The notes under the pieces are model-generated. The model had not been told where the DNA came from. It made no database searches and worked only from the letters and a program-made list of their open reading frames with translations. Positions 15,601 to 21,861 of a stretch of 22,802 nt of DNA are shown piece by piece (position 1 is the stretch's first letter; each line of letters opens with the position of its first letter). Source of the DNA: a virus; the IMG/VR virus record IMGVR_UViG_3300012936_000189, positions 1-22,802 of that record. One strand, given 5' to 3'. The position numbers and the translations under genes are program-made.

Positions 15601-15919
15601 TTAAAGTTTGTTTTTCTATTGGTCTACTAAGGTCTACATTATTCATGAATTGAAAACTGCTTGGGTTTACAAAATATTCAGGGGGTGCAACGCTATCTGT
15701 AATCAGTTGAACATATTCATCATATTCAGCAAGTTGTGATTTTAGTAGATTAAATTTCTCTTTTTGTGATTTTATATCACCATAACATTCCTCGATCTTA
15801 GAACAATTTTCTTTAATATGTTCTTTAAGATCTTCTGTAGCTGCTGAGTCATAATCAACAAAACATTTTTCTCTTGGTTCTTCCTCTTCTTCTGATGAAG
15901 ACCACCAACCGAGTGCCAT
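12653..15919 (-). CDS. Giant baseplate hub-like structural protein
   Basis: A 1088-aa protein, the largest in the window. The N-terminus is acidic with a probable coiled coil (about 30-60, CSKIEECYGDIKSQKEKF). The last 150 residues resemble the end of gp27/late-control-D type hub proteins: a stretch with FCNIHAFPGTYIFVEPRG, then LGIGGYYMIISSEHDFGPG and NTSITAKWV, the strand pattern that closes the hub ring. The middle is mixed alpha/beta and unassigned. By analogy it would form the central ring that connects tube and spike and may hold the tape measure end. No lysozyme or peptidase motif is evident. It follows the LysM gene after a single base and runs into the next gene by TAATG. The DNA is AT-rich. 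The hub assignment rests on the C-terminus and gene order. Confidence 0.72.
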   Translation of the reverse strand: MALGWWSSSEEEEEPREKCFVDYDSAATEDLKEHIKENCSKIEECYGDIKSQKEKFNLLKSQLAEYDEYVQLITDSVAPPEYFVNPSSFQFMNNVDLSRPIEKQTLNDAYKLSHYYFSGETGRAADKEYVFLGFGDATDEAIKRELDSGKYDKNSPDNIFKSILYLTTSANTVKESDDIDSVQKEKIDELQELLGSLAEIVGAPDSQQGARKCAEELWSIEQKQKIIATDALDDAIMKRGEFSDMSPEEVQQARENLSNEIGPKTGATTPLLREIPKEFKEQCAMLALIFQLSQIHQAHTTGVDDVGVDPMDFTAAMLRSIQEQTSKKLPYETGDDGDNSSLLVDGRPYAFINKLTQYGSMVNFFEATNAQLAHLQPTIRLFRVAPDGNSEIETEFAFDTFARKSDVSSIFDRKDKRGFGVGLQNFTFKYEGSNPFSVKKSIRASLTITANNFSELLDDSRGYRYIDLALKTGKAIKEKTQSKELDFRIKAIVGLSVPDAEVTANFDDIRAAVQNNYVTLNLTPVTHTFDFDETGAVKFNIEYYAYIEEFFDKARMNIFADSDINKRVISRELGIRTQKKNCVDKDDVEILNKFIENDAAQLKKDKIQSLQFLTTELLVNDLVYYLNLSKSEFDDLISAGPFFEFKDIKQKITTDGSITSESISKDLEEAFNKKFDSAKDKDKKGLKNSFKISGIDNRQIPFFFLGDLIDIVLEKIGKNLDSISDLPKVYTGGGGAELEIDPELIEQEKEILVNSKTQFKKFRLVLGPVEIVNHKNVGQVSRVSMADIPVSLAYFNEWLTSKVLAKDSATYPLIQFLNDLVNNLVRNFLNDDSCYDFNIKQKTRLFQSTVTSYRQPEQDKDDISTLINSSEIGRLTKRLNIDLLDDSQRPVLNIGGHRMLAPSNLGPENENHFFIFYAGRSAPPELLKGERSQDQKNGVFHYIMGRDRGIVKTIKLNKTDSPGLKEVRFEQEGYQGLYQLREIYDVNIETFCNIHAFPGTYIFVEPRGFSPSLGQFDIDKFDLTDLGIGGYYMIISSEHDFGPGKMNTSITAKWVQSLDSEEESKQKQYSSAAGSGGAEVKKCGVRTQ

Positions 15920-15920
15920 T

Positions 15921-16256
15921 TTAAACCCCCAAAACTCTAATTATTTCTTCTAAATTCAATGGTATGTCCAAAACATCTCCAATTTTGACGTTTGCTTCTG
16001 TAGGATATCCATTATACCATGCGATAATCCACCATAGTTTTGGATCATCATAATACTGACAAGCAAGTTTGTAAAATCTGTCACCATATTTCCATATGTA
16101 TGAGTCCGTTGCCAAACCAACTCTTTCAAATACCTCTGGATTTTTTAAAAGAACCGTTTGCATGTGACGAATAGCTTTTAGTCCCCTCTCTTGTGTAAGA
16201 GGAGAGTAAAAGTCAGCCTCATTGTTAGTCACTTTTACACTACCATATCTTGACAT
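15921..16256 (-). CDS. LysM-containing baseplate wedge protein (T4 gp53-like)
   Basis: A 111-aa protein. Residues about 52-105 form a LysM-like fold: YIWKYGDRFYKLACQYYDDP, then LWWIIAWYNG and VKIGDVLDIP. In T4 gp53 and similar wedge proteins this module is structural and not necessarily a peptidoglycan binder. The N-terminal half carries ADFYSPLTQERGLKAI and a strand that probably packs against neighbouring wedge proteins. GAGGT lies 10 bases before the ATG, in the gap after the upstream gene. It sits between the tube-initiator-like gene and the hub gene, where a baseplate LysM protein is expected in contractile tails. Confidence 0.8.
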   Translation of the reverse strand: MSRYGSVKVTNNEADFYSPLTQERGLKAIRHMQTVLLKNPEVFERVGLATDSYIWKYGDRFYKLACQYYDDPKLWWIIAWYNGYPTEANVKIGDVLDIPLNLEEIIRVLGV

Positions 16257-16266
16257 TTAATTTACC

Positions 16267-17391
16267 TCAATAATAATCATCTACAAAATCAAAGTTTGGA
16301 TTCTCATCACTATATCTATTCTTAATAATATCTATTTGTTTTTCATCGCCCACTTCGGACACACCAATCATCGCACTCTGAATGTAGTCTGTTTTTGATT
16401 CAGAGTATTTGCCTTTGGATATTTTTCTAGCATCTCTTTTTAATCTTGCATTTCCAAACATACCACCATATCTAGCTTCTGCGTTTGCTATGGCAGCTTC
16501 TGCTTTTTCTCTTTCTAGTCTTGCTTTTTCTCTTGCTGAGGCTGCTGCTCTATCCTCTTTATATTTTTTCCTTGCTGCTTCCAGACCTTCAGATGGAGCC
16601 TGCGCCCCAACACCTTCAGGTCCCTTAATATTTGGATCACCTTGTGCCCCATATGGGAACAAAGAAGTGTCCTTTTGATCACCAGTTGATAATTTACCAA
16701 AGTTATTGTTTGCGTCCCAGCCCAGCGGACCTTCGTGAATTGGATTAAACCCGCCCACGCTTACTTCTATTAGTTTAGGTAGAATTGTTCCATCATTCTT
16801 TGATTCACCATCTCCGTCTAAATAGTGAAAGGCACCATGATCTGAATTCTCTAAATTGTAATTGAAGGTTACGTCGCTAAAAAATCCTAAAATTCCTTCA
16901 CCACCAGCACCGTAACTATTATAAAGTACGGTTGCGTTAGTTTCTGAATTCGCAGCAGCTTTTTCTGTAGACTGTGCCAAGTTCATTATTTTTAATCTCA
17001 ATAATGGTCCCTGAGATAATACCTTTGCTCCACCAACATCAGTATAGTTTGGATACATAAATTGTGCTAGTTGTTGTGCTTTTGCTAGGTTAGCATAAGC
17101 CTCGCCTTCACTAGCAGCAGGCATTTTAAAACCAAATGATATTCTTCTGGTTGTTTGTTTAAAATTGTAAAGGGGATCTGCTCTACCAAACACTTGCTCT
17201 GAATTCCAATCCTGTGCATAGGTGTCGTTAAAGGCAGTGATGAAAGCTTTAAATTCTATCATTTTACCAGATGGTACGTGAGTTATAGAAAATTTAAACC
17301 CATTATTGAAAAGATTATCTGAACCATCGGCATAAAAGAATAGTTTATCCTTGCCCTCTACCTTCTGTGTATGTTCTTTATAAGCGCTCAT
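16267..17391 (-). CDS. Tail-tube initiator / baseplate cap-like protein (gp48/gp54 type)
   Basis: A 374-aa protein. Residues about 34-120 contain MIEFKAFITAFNDTYAQDW, VFGRADP, a strand TRRISFGFKMPA and QFMYPNYT. I recognise this pattern from tube-initiator or baseplate-cap proteins of myoviruses, where a tube-like beta sandwich caps the hub and starts tube growth. Residues up to about 250 continue in beta-rich sequence. A charged coiled coil rich in Ala, Glu, Lys and Arg (about 280-315) and a polar tail follow. It begins three bases after the tape measure stop. The position right after the tape measure fits a protein at the junction of tube and baseplate. The family call is from memory of the motif and gene order. 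A peptidoglycan-binding role is unlikely because the LysM module is in the next gene. Confidence 0.65.
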   Translation of the reverse strand: MSAYKEHTQKVEGKDKLFFYADGSDNLFNNGFKFSITHVPSGKMIEFKAFITAFNDTYAQDWNSEQVFGRADPLYNFKQTTRRISFGFKMPAASEGEAYANLAKAQQLAQFMYPNYTDVGGAKVLSQGPLLRLKIMNLAQSTEKAAANSETNATVLYNSYGAGGEGILGFFSDVTFNYNLENSDHGAFHYLDGDGESKNDGTILPKLIEVSVGGFNPIHEGPLGWDANNNFGKLSTGDQKDTSLFPYGAQGDPNIKGPEGVGAQAPSEGLEAARKKYKEDRAAASAREKARLEREKAEAAIANAEARYGGMFGNARLKRDARKISKGKYSESKTDYIQSAMIGVSEVGDEKQIDIIKNRYSDENPNFDFVDDYY

Positions 17392-17394
17392 CTG

Positions 17395-20025
17395 TTATCT
17401 AGCCCTCCCTGCTGATGCGTCTCTTGCGGCACCGCCAACTAACTCAACAATTTTTCTATCTATTTCTTTGCCGTCAAGCATAATTGGTAGTTCCATCTTG
17501 TAAACTTCTTGCTTTGTGGTCTGGGCTGCTGGGGTTACTCCTGTAACCGTTGCGGTAACTGCATTGACAGCGCCTAGTGCTGCTGCGGCAGTATTTGCGG
17601 CTGCAAGCGCAGACATAGAAGTAGCGAATTCTATATTCTTTCTCGCCGGGATTGCTTGTATTGCCTCTGATATTTGTTTGATGTTCTCGGCTGTTTGAGG
17701 ATTTGCGATTGTAGCAAACAACGATGCGAAAGCGTTTGCTACATTGACAATCAAGTCTTCAACCAGCGTCAAAGCAAAAGCAATTCCTAGAATACCGACA
17801 GTCAAAACAGCGATTCCAGCAAGTGCAAGCGGGTTGGCTATCATCATGGCAGCGAGTGCAAAAGCAACCACAGAGCCAGCAAATACTCCCATCGCTACTG
17901 CCAGTGCAAAAATTTCGTCAGCCTCGAACCCTGCGAATGATTCAACTAACAAAGACATCCCATAAGCAGCCAAGCCGATACCTGCACCTAACAAGACAGC
18001 AGCCGCTCCTAGCGCCAAGAAAAATCCAACAACGCCAGCAGTCACCGCCGCTTGTGGACCAGCCACAAGAGCATAACCAAGAGCCATAAGTGCGACAAAA
18101 GGAATCATCAATAATCCTATTCCGACCGCCGCCATACCCGCATTATCACCGAGATCCTTGAAAGCTAAAGCTAACTCGGCTGTTCCTTTTGCTGCAAGGA
18201 AAACGCCGGCACCCAACATTAGTGCTGCGGCGCCTATGGCAAGCATAGCTTTTACAGAGTTCATAGAAATACTATTGCCTTGTCTTCTGACATTGTTGGA
18301 TTCTCTTTCCATTCTATTTGATAATTTTGTTGCTACTGCATTTGCCATTTTTTGACGAGTTTCAGCTATAAAATTTGCAATTCTAGCAGGCATCAACAAA
18401 GACAGCGCCCCCATTACCAAATTAAACGCCCCTTGAACGATAGTTAGTGCTTTAGTGGAAAGTGCCAACAGCGAATACGCAGATAAGAGTCCACCAAAAA
18501 CTTGAACTATTGGACCAACAGTATCAGCATTTTCAGCCATAGACTCAGTAAGACCCTTGATCATATTAATTAATGGCTTCAATATTGGAATTGAAGTTGC
18601 CAAGATTGTATTCAGATTTTCCTGCATCGTGGCCATTTCGTGCGCACGTCTTTTTGCTTCTATCATCTCTTGCGAACTTTGTTGCGTTGCCCCAGAAACA
18701 AGATCCATGTCGCCACTCATAAGGGCTGCAAGTTCTCCAACGTCTGATAGTCCAAGCGAGTCTTTATAAAAATTCTTCTGGAAGTAAGACATATCATCAA
18801 AAGACATCCCGGTGTCAAGCAACGAGTCTCTAATCATTTCAAAACGTTCAGCAGGATTGGTCGCCATCATTAAGTCCATGGCATTCACAAAGTTACCACC
18901 GAGCGCAGCGTTAAGCTTCCCTGCTTGATCTGCGGCACCTTCAAAAGTGTCAAATTTGTTGGTTAGATTTACAATTGACTCGATTGACATACCAGTAGTC
19001 TTGGCGGCAATTGCAAGGTCTTTAAATGCCTTTGTTCCCTCCGAGCCAAGTTTAGCTAGCATATCACCGGCTCCCGCAAAATCAGCAGCGAGTTGTTGTG
19101 GTGCTACGCCAAGATTTTCAGCAAACTTTTCAAGATCAAGCATATTTTGTCCAGCTTGTTCTGAACTCATGCCCAAAGCTTTAGTAGAAATTTGTATTGA
19201 TTTTGCAAAATCTTCGTTTGAAATGCCAGTTTTGGCCAATAAGGTAGACGTTTCGGCTAACGATTCTCTTTGTGCCTTAGAAAGCATGGTAAAATCTGTA
19301 AAAGTAGTAAAAAGTGTCTGGTAAGCAGCAGAAGTTTCTTCGATAGTGGCACCAAACTCACGAGTTCTTTCGTATGATTCTGTAACTGAACTTGCAAATT
19401 CTTTGCTAGCACCTGTAGCTTTCATAAAGTTTGCTTCAGCATCAGCAAGAGCCATTGAAGATTTTATAACTGTTTCCAAAAACATAGAACCAGCTTTGGT
19501 GGCAGACTGATGTGCCAGTGTAGAGAGTTGTTGTGTTTTGCCAATCTTAGATAAACCTGATATAACACCACCAATCGCCTTGGGGCTGAAAATATCTTCT
19601 ACCTTTACAGCGCCGGGTCCTCCAAAAATGTTAGCGAATGAGTCGGATAGATCGTTCGCGGCTTCGGCTGCCTCTCTAGTTAATTTAAGAAATTCATTTT
19701 GTTTTTCAACAGCGTGTGTTAGTGATTCTAGTTTTTCTTTTTCTGCCTTGGTTAAATCCTTACTTGAATCTAGTGTTGCTTTAAATAATTTAAGCTCTTC
19801 ATCAGCCGCTTTAACTGCTGCTTTTGCATTTTTTATTGATTGGCTTTCTTTTTTTAATCTCTCATCATAAAGAGCATTAATTTTTTCTTGTATTTTCTGG
19901 ACTTCTGGAGAATCTTCTTTTGTGGGTCTACCAGCGGCTCCAGTTGTTCCTGCATCTGCGCCACCGCCCTTCAATTTCTTTAATTCAGATATTAGCTTGC
20001 TGATTGCTGCATCGACTTCAGCCAT
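17395..20025 (-). CDS. Tail tape measure protein
   Basis: An 876-aa protein that sets tail length and is ejected with the DNA. Residues 1-130 are charged and coiled-coil-like. About 180-470 resemble the TP901/phage tape measure core of amphipathic Ala/Ser/Lys-rich helices (for example ADAEANFMKATGASKEF). Hydrophobic segments at about 503-560 and 592-775 would form the membrane-crossing part. The C-terminus (about 843-876, ELPIMLDGKEIDRKIVELVG) is the conserved end that binds the hub. At roughly 0.15 nm per residue it predicts a tail near 130 nm, an inference from the usual rule. No lysozyme or peptidase domain is seen. GAGGG lies nine bases before the ATG, with a terminator-like hairpin and an ACTATTTAC element upstream. 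Confidence 0.93.
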   Translation of the reverse strand: MAEVDAAISKLISELKKLKGGGADAGTTGAAGRPTKEDSPEVQKIQEKINALYDERLKKESQSIKNAKAAVKAADEELKLFKATLDSSKDLTKAEKEKLESLTHAVEKQNEFLKLTREAAEAANDLSDSFANIFGGPGAVKVEDIFSPKAIGGVISGLSKIGKTQQLSTLAHQSATKAGSMFLETVIKSSMALADAEANFMKATGASKEFASSVTESYERTREFGATIEETSAAYQTLFTTFTDFTMLSKAQRESLAETSTLLAKTGISNEDFAKSIQISTKALGMSSEQAGQNMLDLEKFAENLGVAPQQLAADFAGAGDMLAKLGSEGTKAFKDLAIAAKTTGMSIESIVNLTNKFDTFEGAADQAGKLNAALGGNFVNAMDLMMATNPAERFEMIRDSLLDTGMSFDDMSYFQKNFYKDSLGLSDVGELAALMSGDMDLVSGATQQSSQEMIEAKRRAHEMATMQENLNTILATSIPILKPLINMIKGLTESMAENADTVGPIVQVFGGLLSAYSLLALSTKALTIVQGAFNLVMGALSLLMPARIANFIAETRQKMANAVATKLSNRMERESNNVRRQGNSISMNSVKAMLAIGAAALMLGAGVFLAAKGTAELALAFKDLGDNAGMAAVGIGLLMIPFVALMALGYALVAGPQAAVTAGVVGFFLALGAAAVLLGAGIGLAAYGMSLLVESFAGFEADEIFALAVAMGVFAGSVVAFALAAMMIANPLALAGIAVLTVGILGIAFALTLVEDLIVNVANAFASLFATIANPQTAENIKQISEAIQAIPARKNIEFATSMSALAAANTAAAALGAVNAVTATVTGVTPAAQTTKQEVYKMELPIMLDGKEIDRKIVELVGGAARDASAGRAR

Positions 20026-20047
20026 AGAAAAGCCCTCACTTCATTAG

Positions 20048-20056
20048 GTAAATAGT
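20048..20056 (-). promoter_or_regulatory. Candidate late promoter element before the tape measure gene
   Basis: ACTATTTAC, within TACTATTTACCTAATGAA, lies 22 bases before the tape measure ATG and just after the terminator-like hairpin. No sigma-70-like promoter is present in this gap. Confidence 0.4.
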
Positions 20057-20064
20057 AACGCCAC

Positions 20065-20092
20065 AAAAACGAAAGGCTGCGTGTGCAGCCTT
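20065..20092 (-). terminator. Terminator-like hairpin between the small chaperone-like gene and the tape measure
   Basis: Minus-strand AAGGCTGC-ACAC-GCAGCCTT (20073-20092), a perfect eight-pair stem three bases after the upstream stop codon, followed by TCGTTTTTG. The U-run is delayed by CG, so termination may be partial. Confidence 0.7.
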
Positions 20093-20095
20093 AGT

Positions 20096-20323
20096 TTAAT
20101 AGAGTTTTTGTGGCCCAGTAGGTTCATTTAGCGGCGTTAAGGTTTGGGAATTACTTCCGCCCCCCTTGGAAGCTTTTTCTATTGCTTCTTTCTCTGCTTC
20201 AAGCTGTTTCACCAGCCTATCAACAAACCACTTTCTAAGACCTACAGGTAGATTATAAGCCTCAGAAAAACTCCAACCACCCGAATACTTTAAGAAGAAA
20301 AACTGCTCATATATGTTTTCCAT
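20096..20323 (-). CDS. Small protein in the tail-assembly-chaperone position
   Basis: A 75-aa protein directly before the tape measure, where lambda gpGT, P2 E' and similar tape measure chaperones lie. It starts YEQFFFLKYSGGWSFSEAYN and has one predicted long helix (about 34-52, WFVDRLVKQLEAEKEAIEK), then a Gly/Ser-rich tail. I chose ATG 20323 because it is the first in-frame start after the upstream stop. The frame is open back to 20524, but only inside the upstream gene. There is no purine-rich ribosome site before this ATG, unlike almost every other gene here. Expression may therefore come from reinitiation after the TGA eight bases upstream, or from a +1/-2 frameshift on a T7 run. That would give a fusion of about 355 aa. 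Confidence 0.62.
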   Translation of the reverse strand: MENIYEQFFFLKYSGGWSFSEAYNLPVGLRKWFVDRLVKQLEAEKEAIEKASKGGGSNSQTLTPLNEPTGPQKLY

Positions 20324-20330
20324 ATATTCA

Positions 20331-20348
20331 TCAGTTAGTCCAAAAAAA
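20331..20348 (-). other. Candidate programmed frameshift site (T7 run)
   Basis: The gp26-like gene ends TTT TTT TGG ACT AAC TGA; the seven T are at 20342-20348. Slipping +1 or -2 here enters the open frame that reads GLTDEY and then the downstream 75-aa protein. A -1 slip meets TAA within three codons. It lies where tail assembly chaperones of other phages shift frame. Confidence 0.5.
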
Positions 20349-21164
20349 GTCCGCCGTAAGCGGCACCTCCATATCTTGCTCGTGGGAACACTCACCGCAC
20401 TGGAAATGTTGAGTAAGGTCAACATTTGGTGCAGCAAGACGATATGCAAGGCGCAAATGGCGGGAGTCAATTGAGGGAACATTGTCGATAAAGTATTGTT
20501 TTGCCTGCATTGAAGTATCTCCATTTAAGGAGACTACAATCGCAGCAAGCTGACGAGTGATATTTTTTTCTGCCTTAGTCTTCCGGTCGTTTTGCATACC
20601 TGATAGGAATGTTTTTTCATCGCGGCCATTAAGAAGTCTAAACTGAACATCAACGCCGGTTCTCGGAAGAGAAACATTAAATGTTCCATCGTCATTTTCT
20701 TTGACACCTAGGTCTCTTGCATCCTCGCCATCATAAATATTGGCACGGTTTAAATCAAATGAATATTCTTGAGTAGTTCCACAAGCGGGGCAAGAAACTT
20801 TGGTATCGTATATATTTCCGTAGCCAGATACTCTTGTTGCAATAATAATAGCATTTCGATCGCCAACCAAAAGTGAATCTGGATCAATTGCTTTGTTTAC
20901 AATAAGGTTTGCTATAACCCTATCAAGCGCAACACCCTTCTTTAAGAGCGTTCTTGATGTGAGCATATCCTCTTCTTTTGCGGTCATCTGGCGGATTTCA
21001 ATTGAACCCTGTCCATGGAGAGGGTGACCTTCGGGATAAAACTTTCCCTGTGATGGTAGTTCTACAAACTCTGTTGGAACTACAAACGAAAAGCCGCCAG
21101 ACTGTGCTGGGGGCTGGGTGTCTTGGTGTTGTGACCCACCAAGACGTTCTTTGTTTCTTGACAA
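20331..21164 (-). CDS. T4 gp26-like baseplate protein with a two-CxxC zinc site
   Basis: A 277-aa protein. After a polar N-terminus, residues 29-65 have PTEFVELPSQGKFYPEGHP and IEIRQMTAKEEDML, the signature of the T4_baseplate (gp26-like) family. GDRNAIIIATRVSGYG (101-116) is the second family block. CPAC (125-128) and CGEC (256-259) are far apart in sequence and would together bind one zinc. In T4 this family is linked to baseplate hub assembly; a chaperone role with the tape measure is also conceivable from its place. The start is TTG, chosen for GAGGTG about six bases upstream and because the family homology needs the N-terminus. The last codons before the stop are TTT TTT TGG, forming a seven-T run. 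Confidence 0.83.
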   Translation of the reverse strand: MSRNKERLGGSQHQDTQPPAQSGGFSFVVPTEFVELPSQGKFYPEGHPLHGQGSIEIRQMTAKEEDMLTSRTLLKKGVALDRVIANLIVNKAIDPDSLLVGDRNAIIIATRVSGYGNIYDTKVSCPACGTTQEYSFDLNRANIYDGEDARDLGVKENDDGTFNVSLPRTGVDVQFRLLNGRDEKTFLSGMQNDRKTKAEKNITRQLAAIVVSLNGDTSMQAKQYFIDNVPSIDSRHLRLAYRLAAPNVDLTQHFQCGECSHEQDMEVPLTADFFWTN

Positions 21165-21203
21165 TTTACACCTCGCGTCTTGTATTGTCTGTTTCTATTA
21201 TGT

Positions 21204-21800
21204 TTACTCATCTGCAACTGAGTTGAAGAAGTCGCTACCACCGCCTCTAACAGCAGAAGAATTAACTACTGTTTCAACTCTTGCCCAGTCGTATTGAAGT
21301 TCGACTGTAGCTTCGGTAAGATCGTCACCGCCGTATTCCAAATCACCATACTTGACATCTTTTATGTATGCGTTCCATAGAGTCCAAGTTTCAAGTGGGC
21401 TGCCATTGGAATCGATTTGAGTAATAATGACCTTGCCAAGAGCACCAGCAGCTTTGGCTTTTGATATGGAACCAAGAGAGTTGGCGTTAGTTGGTGGAGA
21501 ATAGCCAGAACCAACTATAATATCAGACAAAGTAGCGGTTACATCTGGTTCAACTGGATCAACCATTGTTACTGAGATAGTATTCCAAGTAACAGAGCCG
21601 GGGTAGTAAAAAGTATGGTTTAGATACTTGTGCTCAGATGAAGCAATTGTGAAAGAAGGCTTTGCAGCAGTCTTTGCATACCAAAGGAGCGCACCGCCTT
21701 GAGCAGCGTTAATTCCTTGGAATTGTACAGTAAAGCGAAATTTACGCTTTGGATCTTTAAGTGTTGGATCTTGTCCAAAGTCAGTTGACCAGAATGGCAT
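21204..21800 (-). CDS. Tail tube protein (gp19-like)
   Basis: A 198-aa protein that would stack in hexamers to form the inner tail tube. Its layout matches T4 gp19: an N-terminal segment with FWSTDFGQDPTLKDPKRKFRF, the long beta strands of a beta-barrel (FTVQFQGI, WNTISVTMVDP), an insertion rich in Gly and Ala, and the C-terminal strand ATVELQYDWARVET. It lies next to the sheath gene, the usual order for contractile tails. AGGAG lies ten bases before the ATG. The gap before it holds a GC-rich hairpin and a candidate late promoter element. No enzymatic motif is present. Confidence 0.88.
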   Translation of the reverse strand: MPFWSTDFGQDPTLKDPKRKFRFTVQFQGINAAQGGALLWYAKTAAKPSFTIASSEHKYLNHTFYYPGSVTWNTISVTMVDPVEPDVTATLSDIIVGSGYSPPTNANSLGSISKAKAAGALGKVIITQIDSNGSPLETWTLWNAYIKDVKYGDLEYGGDDLTEATVELQYDWARVETVVNSSAVRGGGSDFFNSVADE

Positions 21801-21826
21801 TTGTTAGATTCTCCTGTGATTCATAA

Positions 21827-21835
21827 GTAAGTAGT
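21827..21835 (-). promoter_or_regulatory. Candidate late promoter element before the tail tube gene
   Basis: ACTACTTAC, within TACTACTTACTTATGAA, lies 26 bases before the tube ATG. It closely matches the element before the tape measure gene. The function is inferred from recurrence only. Confidence 0.4.
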
Positions 21836-21838
21836 AGG

Positions 21839-21856
21839 TGGGGGCAAAAGCCCCCA
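21839..21856 (-). repeat. GC-rich hairpin after the sheath gene
   Basis: TGGGGGC-TTTT-GCCCCCA, a perfect seven-pair stem directly after the sheath stop. No U-run follows on the minus strand, so it is more likely an mRNA-protecting or processing hairpin than an intrinsic terminator. Confidence 0.7.
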
Positions 21857-21861
21857 TTTTA

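Noticed and set aside
20324-20524. Longer version of the chaperone-position gene starting at 20524
   Set aside because: The extra 67 residues overlap the coding sequence of the gp26-like gene in another frame and look like shadow sequence. Only the part after the T7 run is plausible, as a frameshift product.
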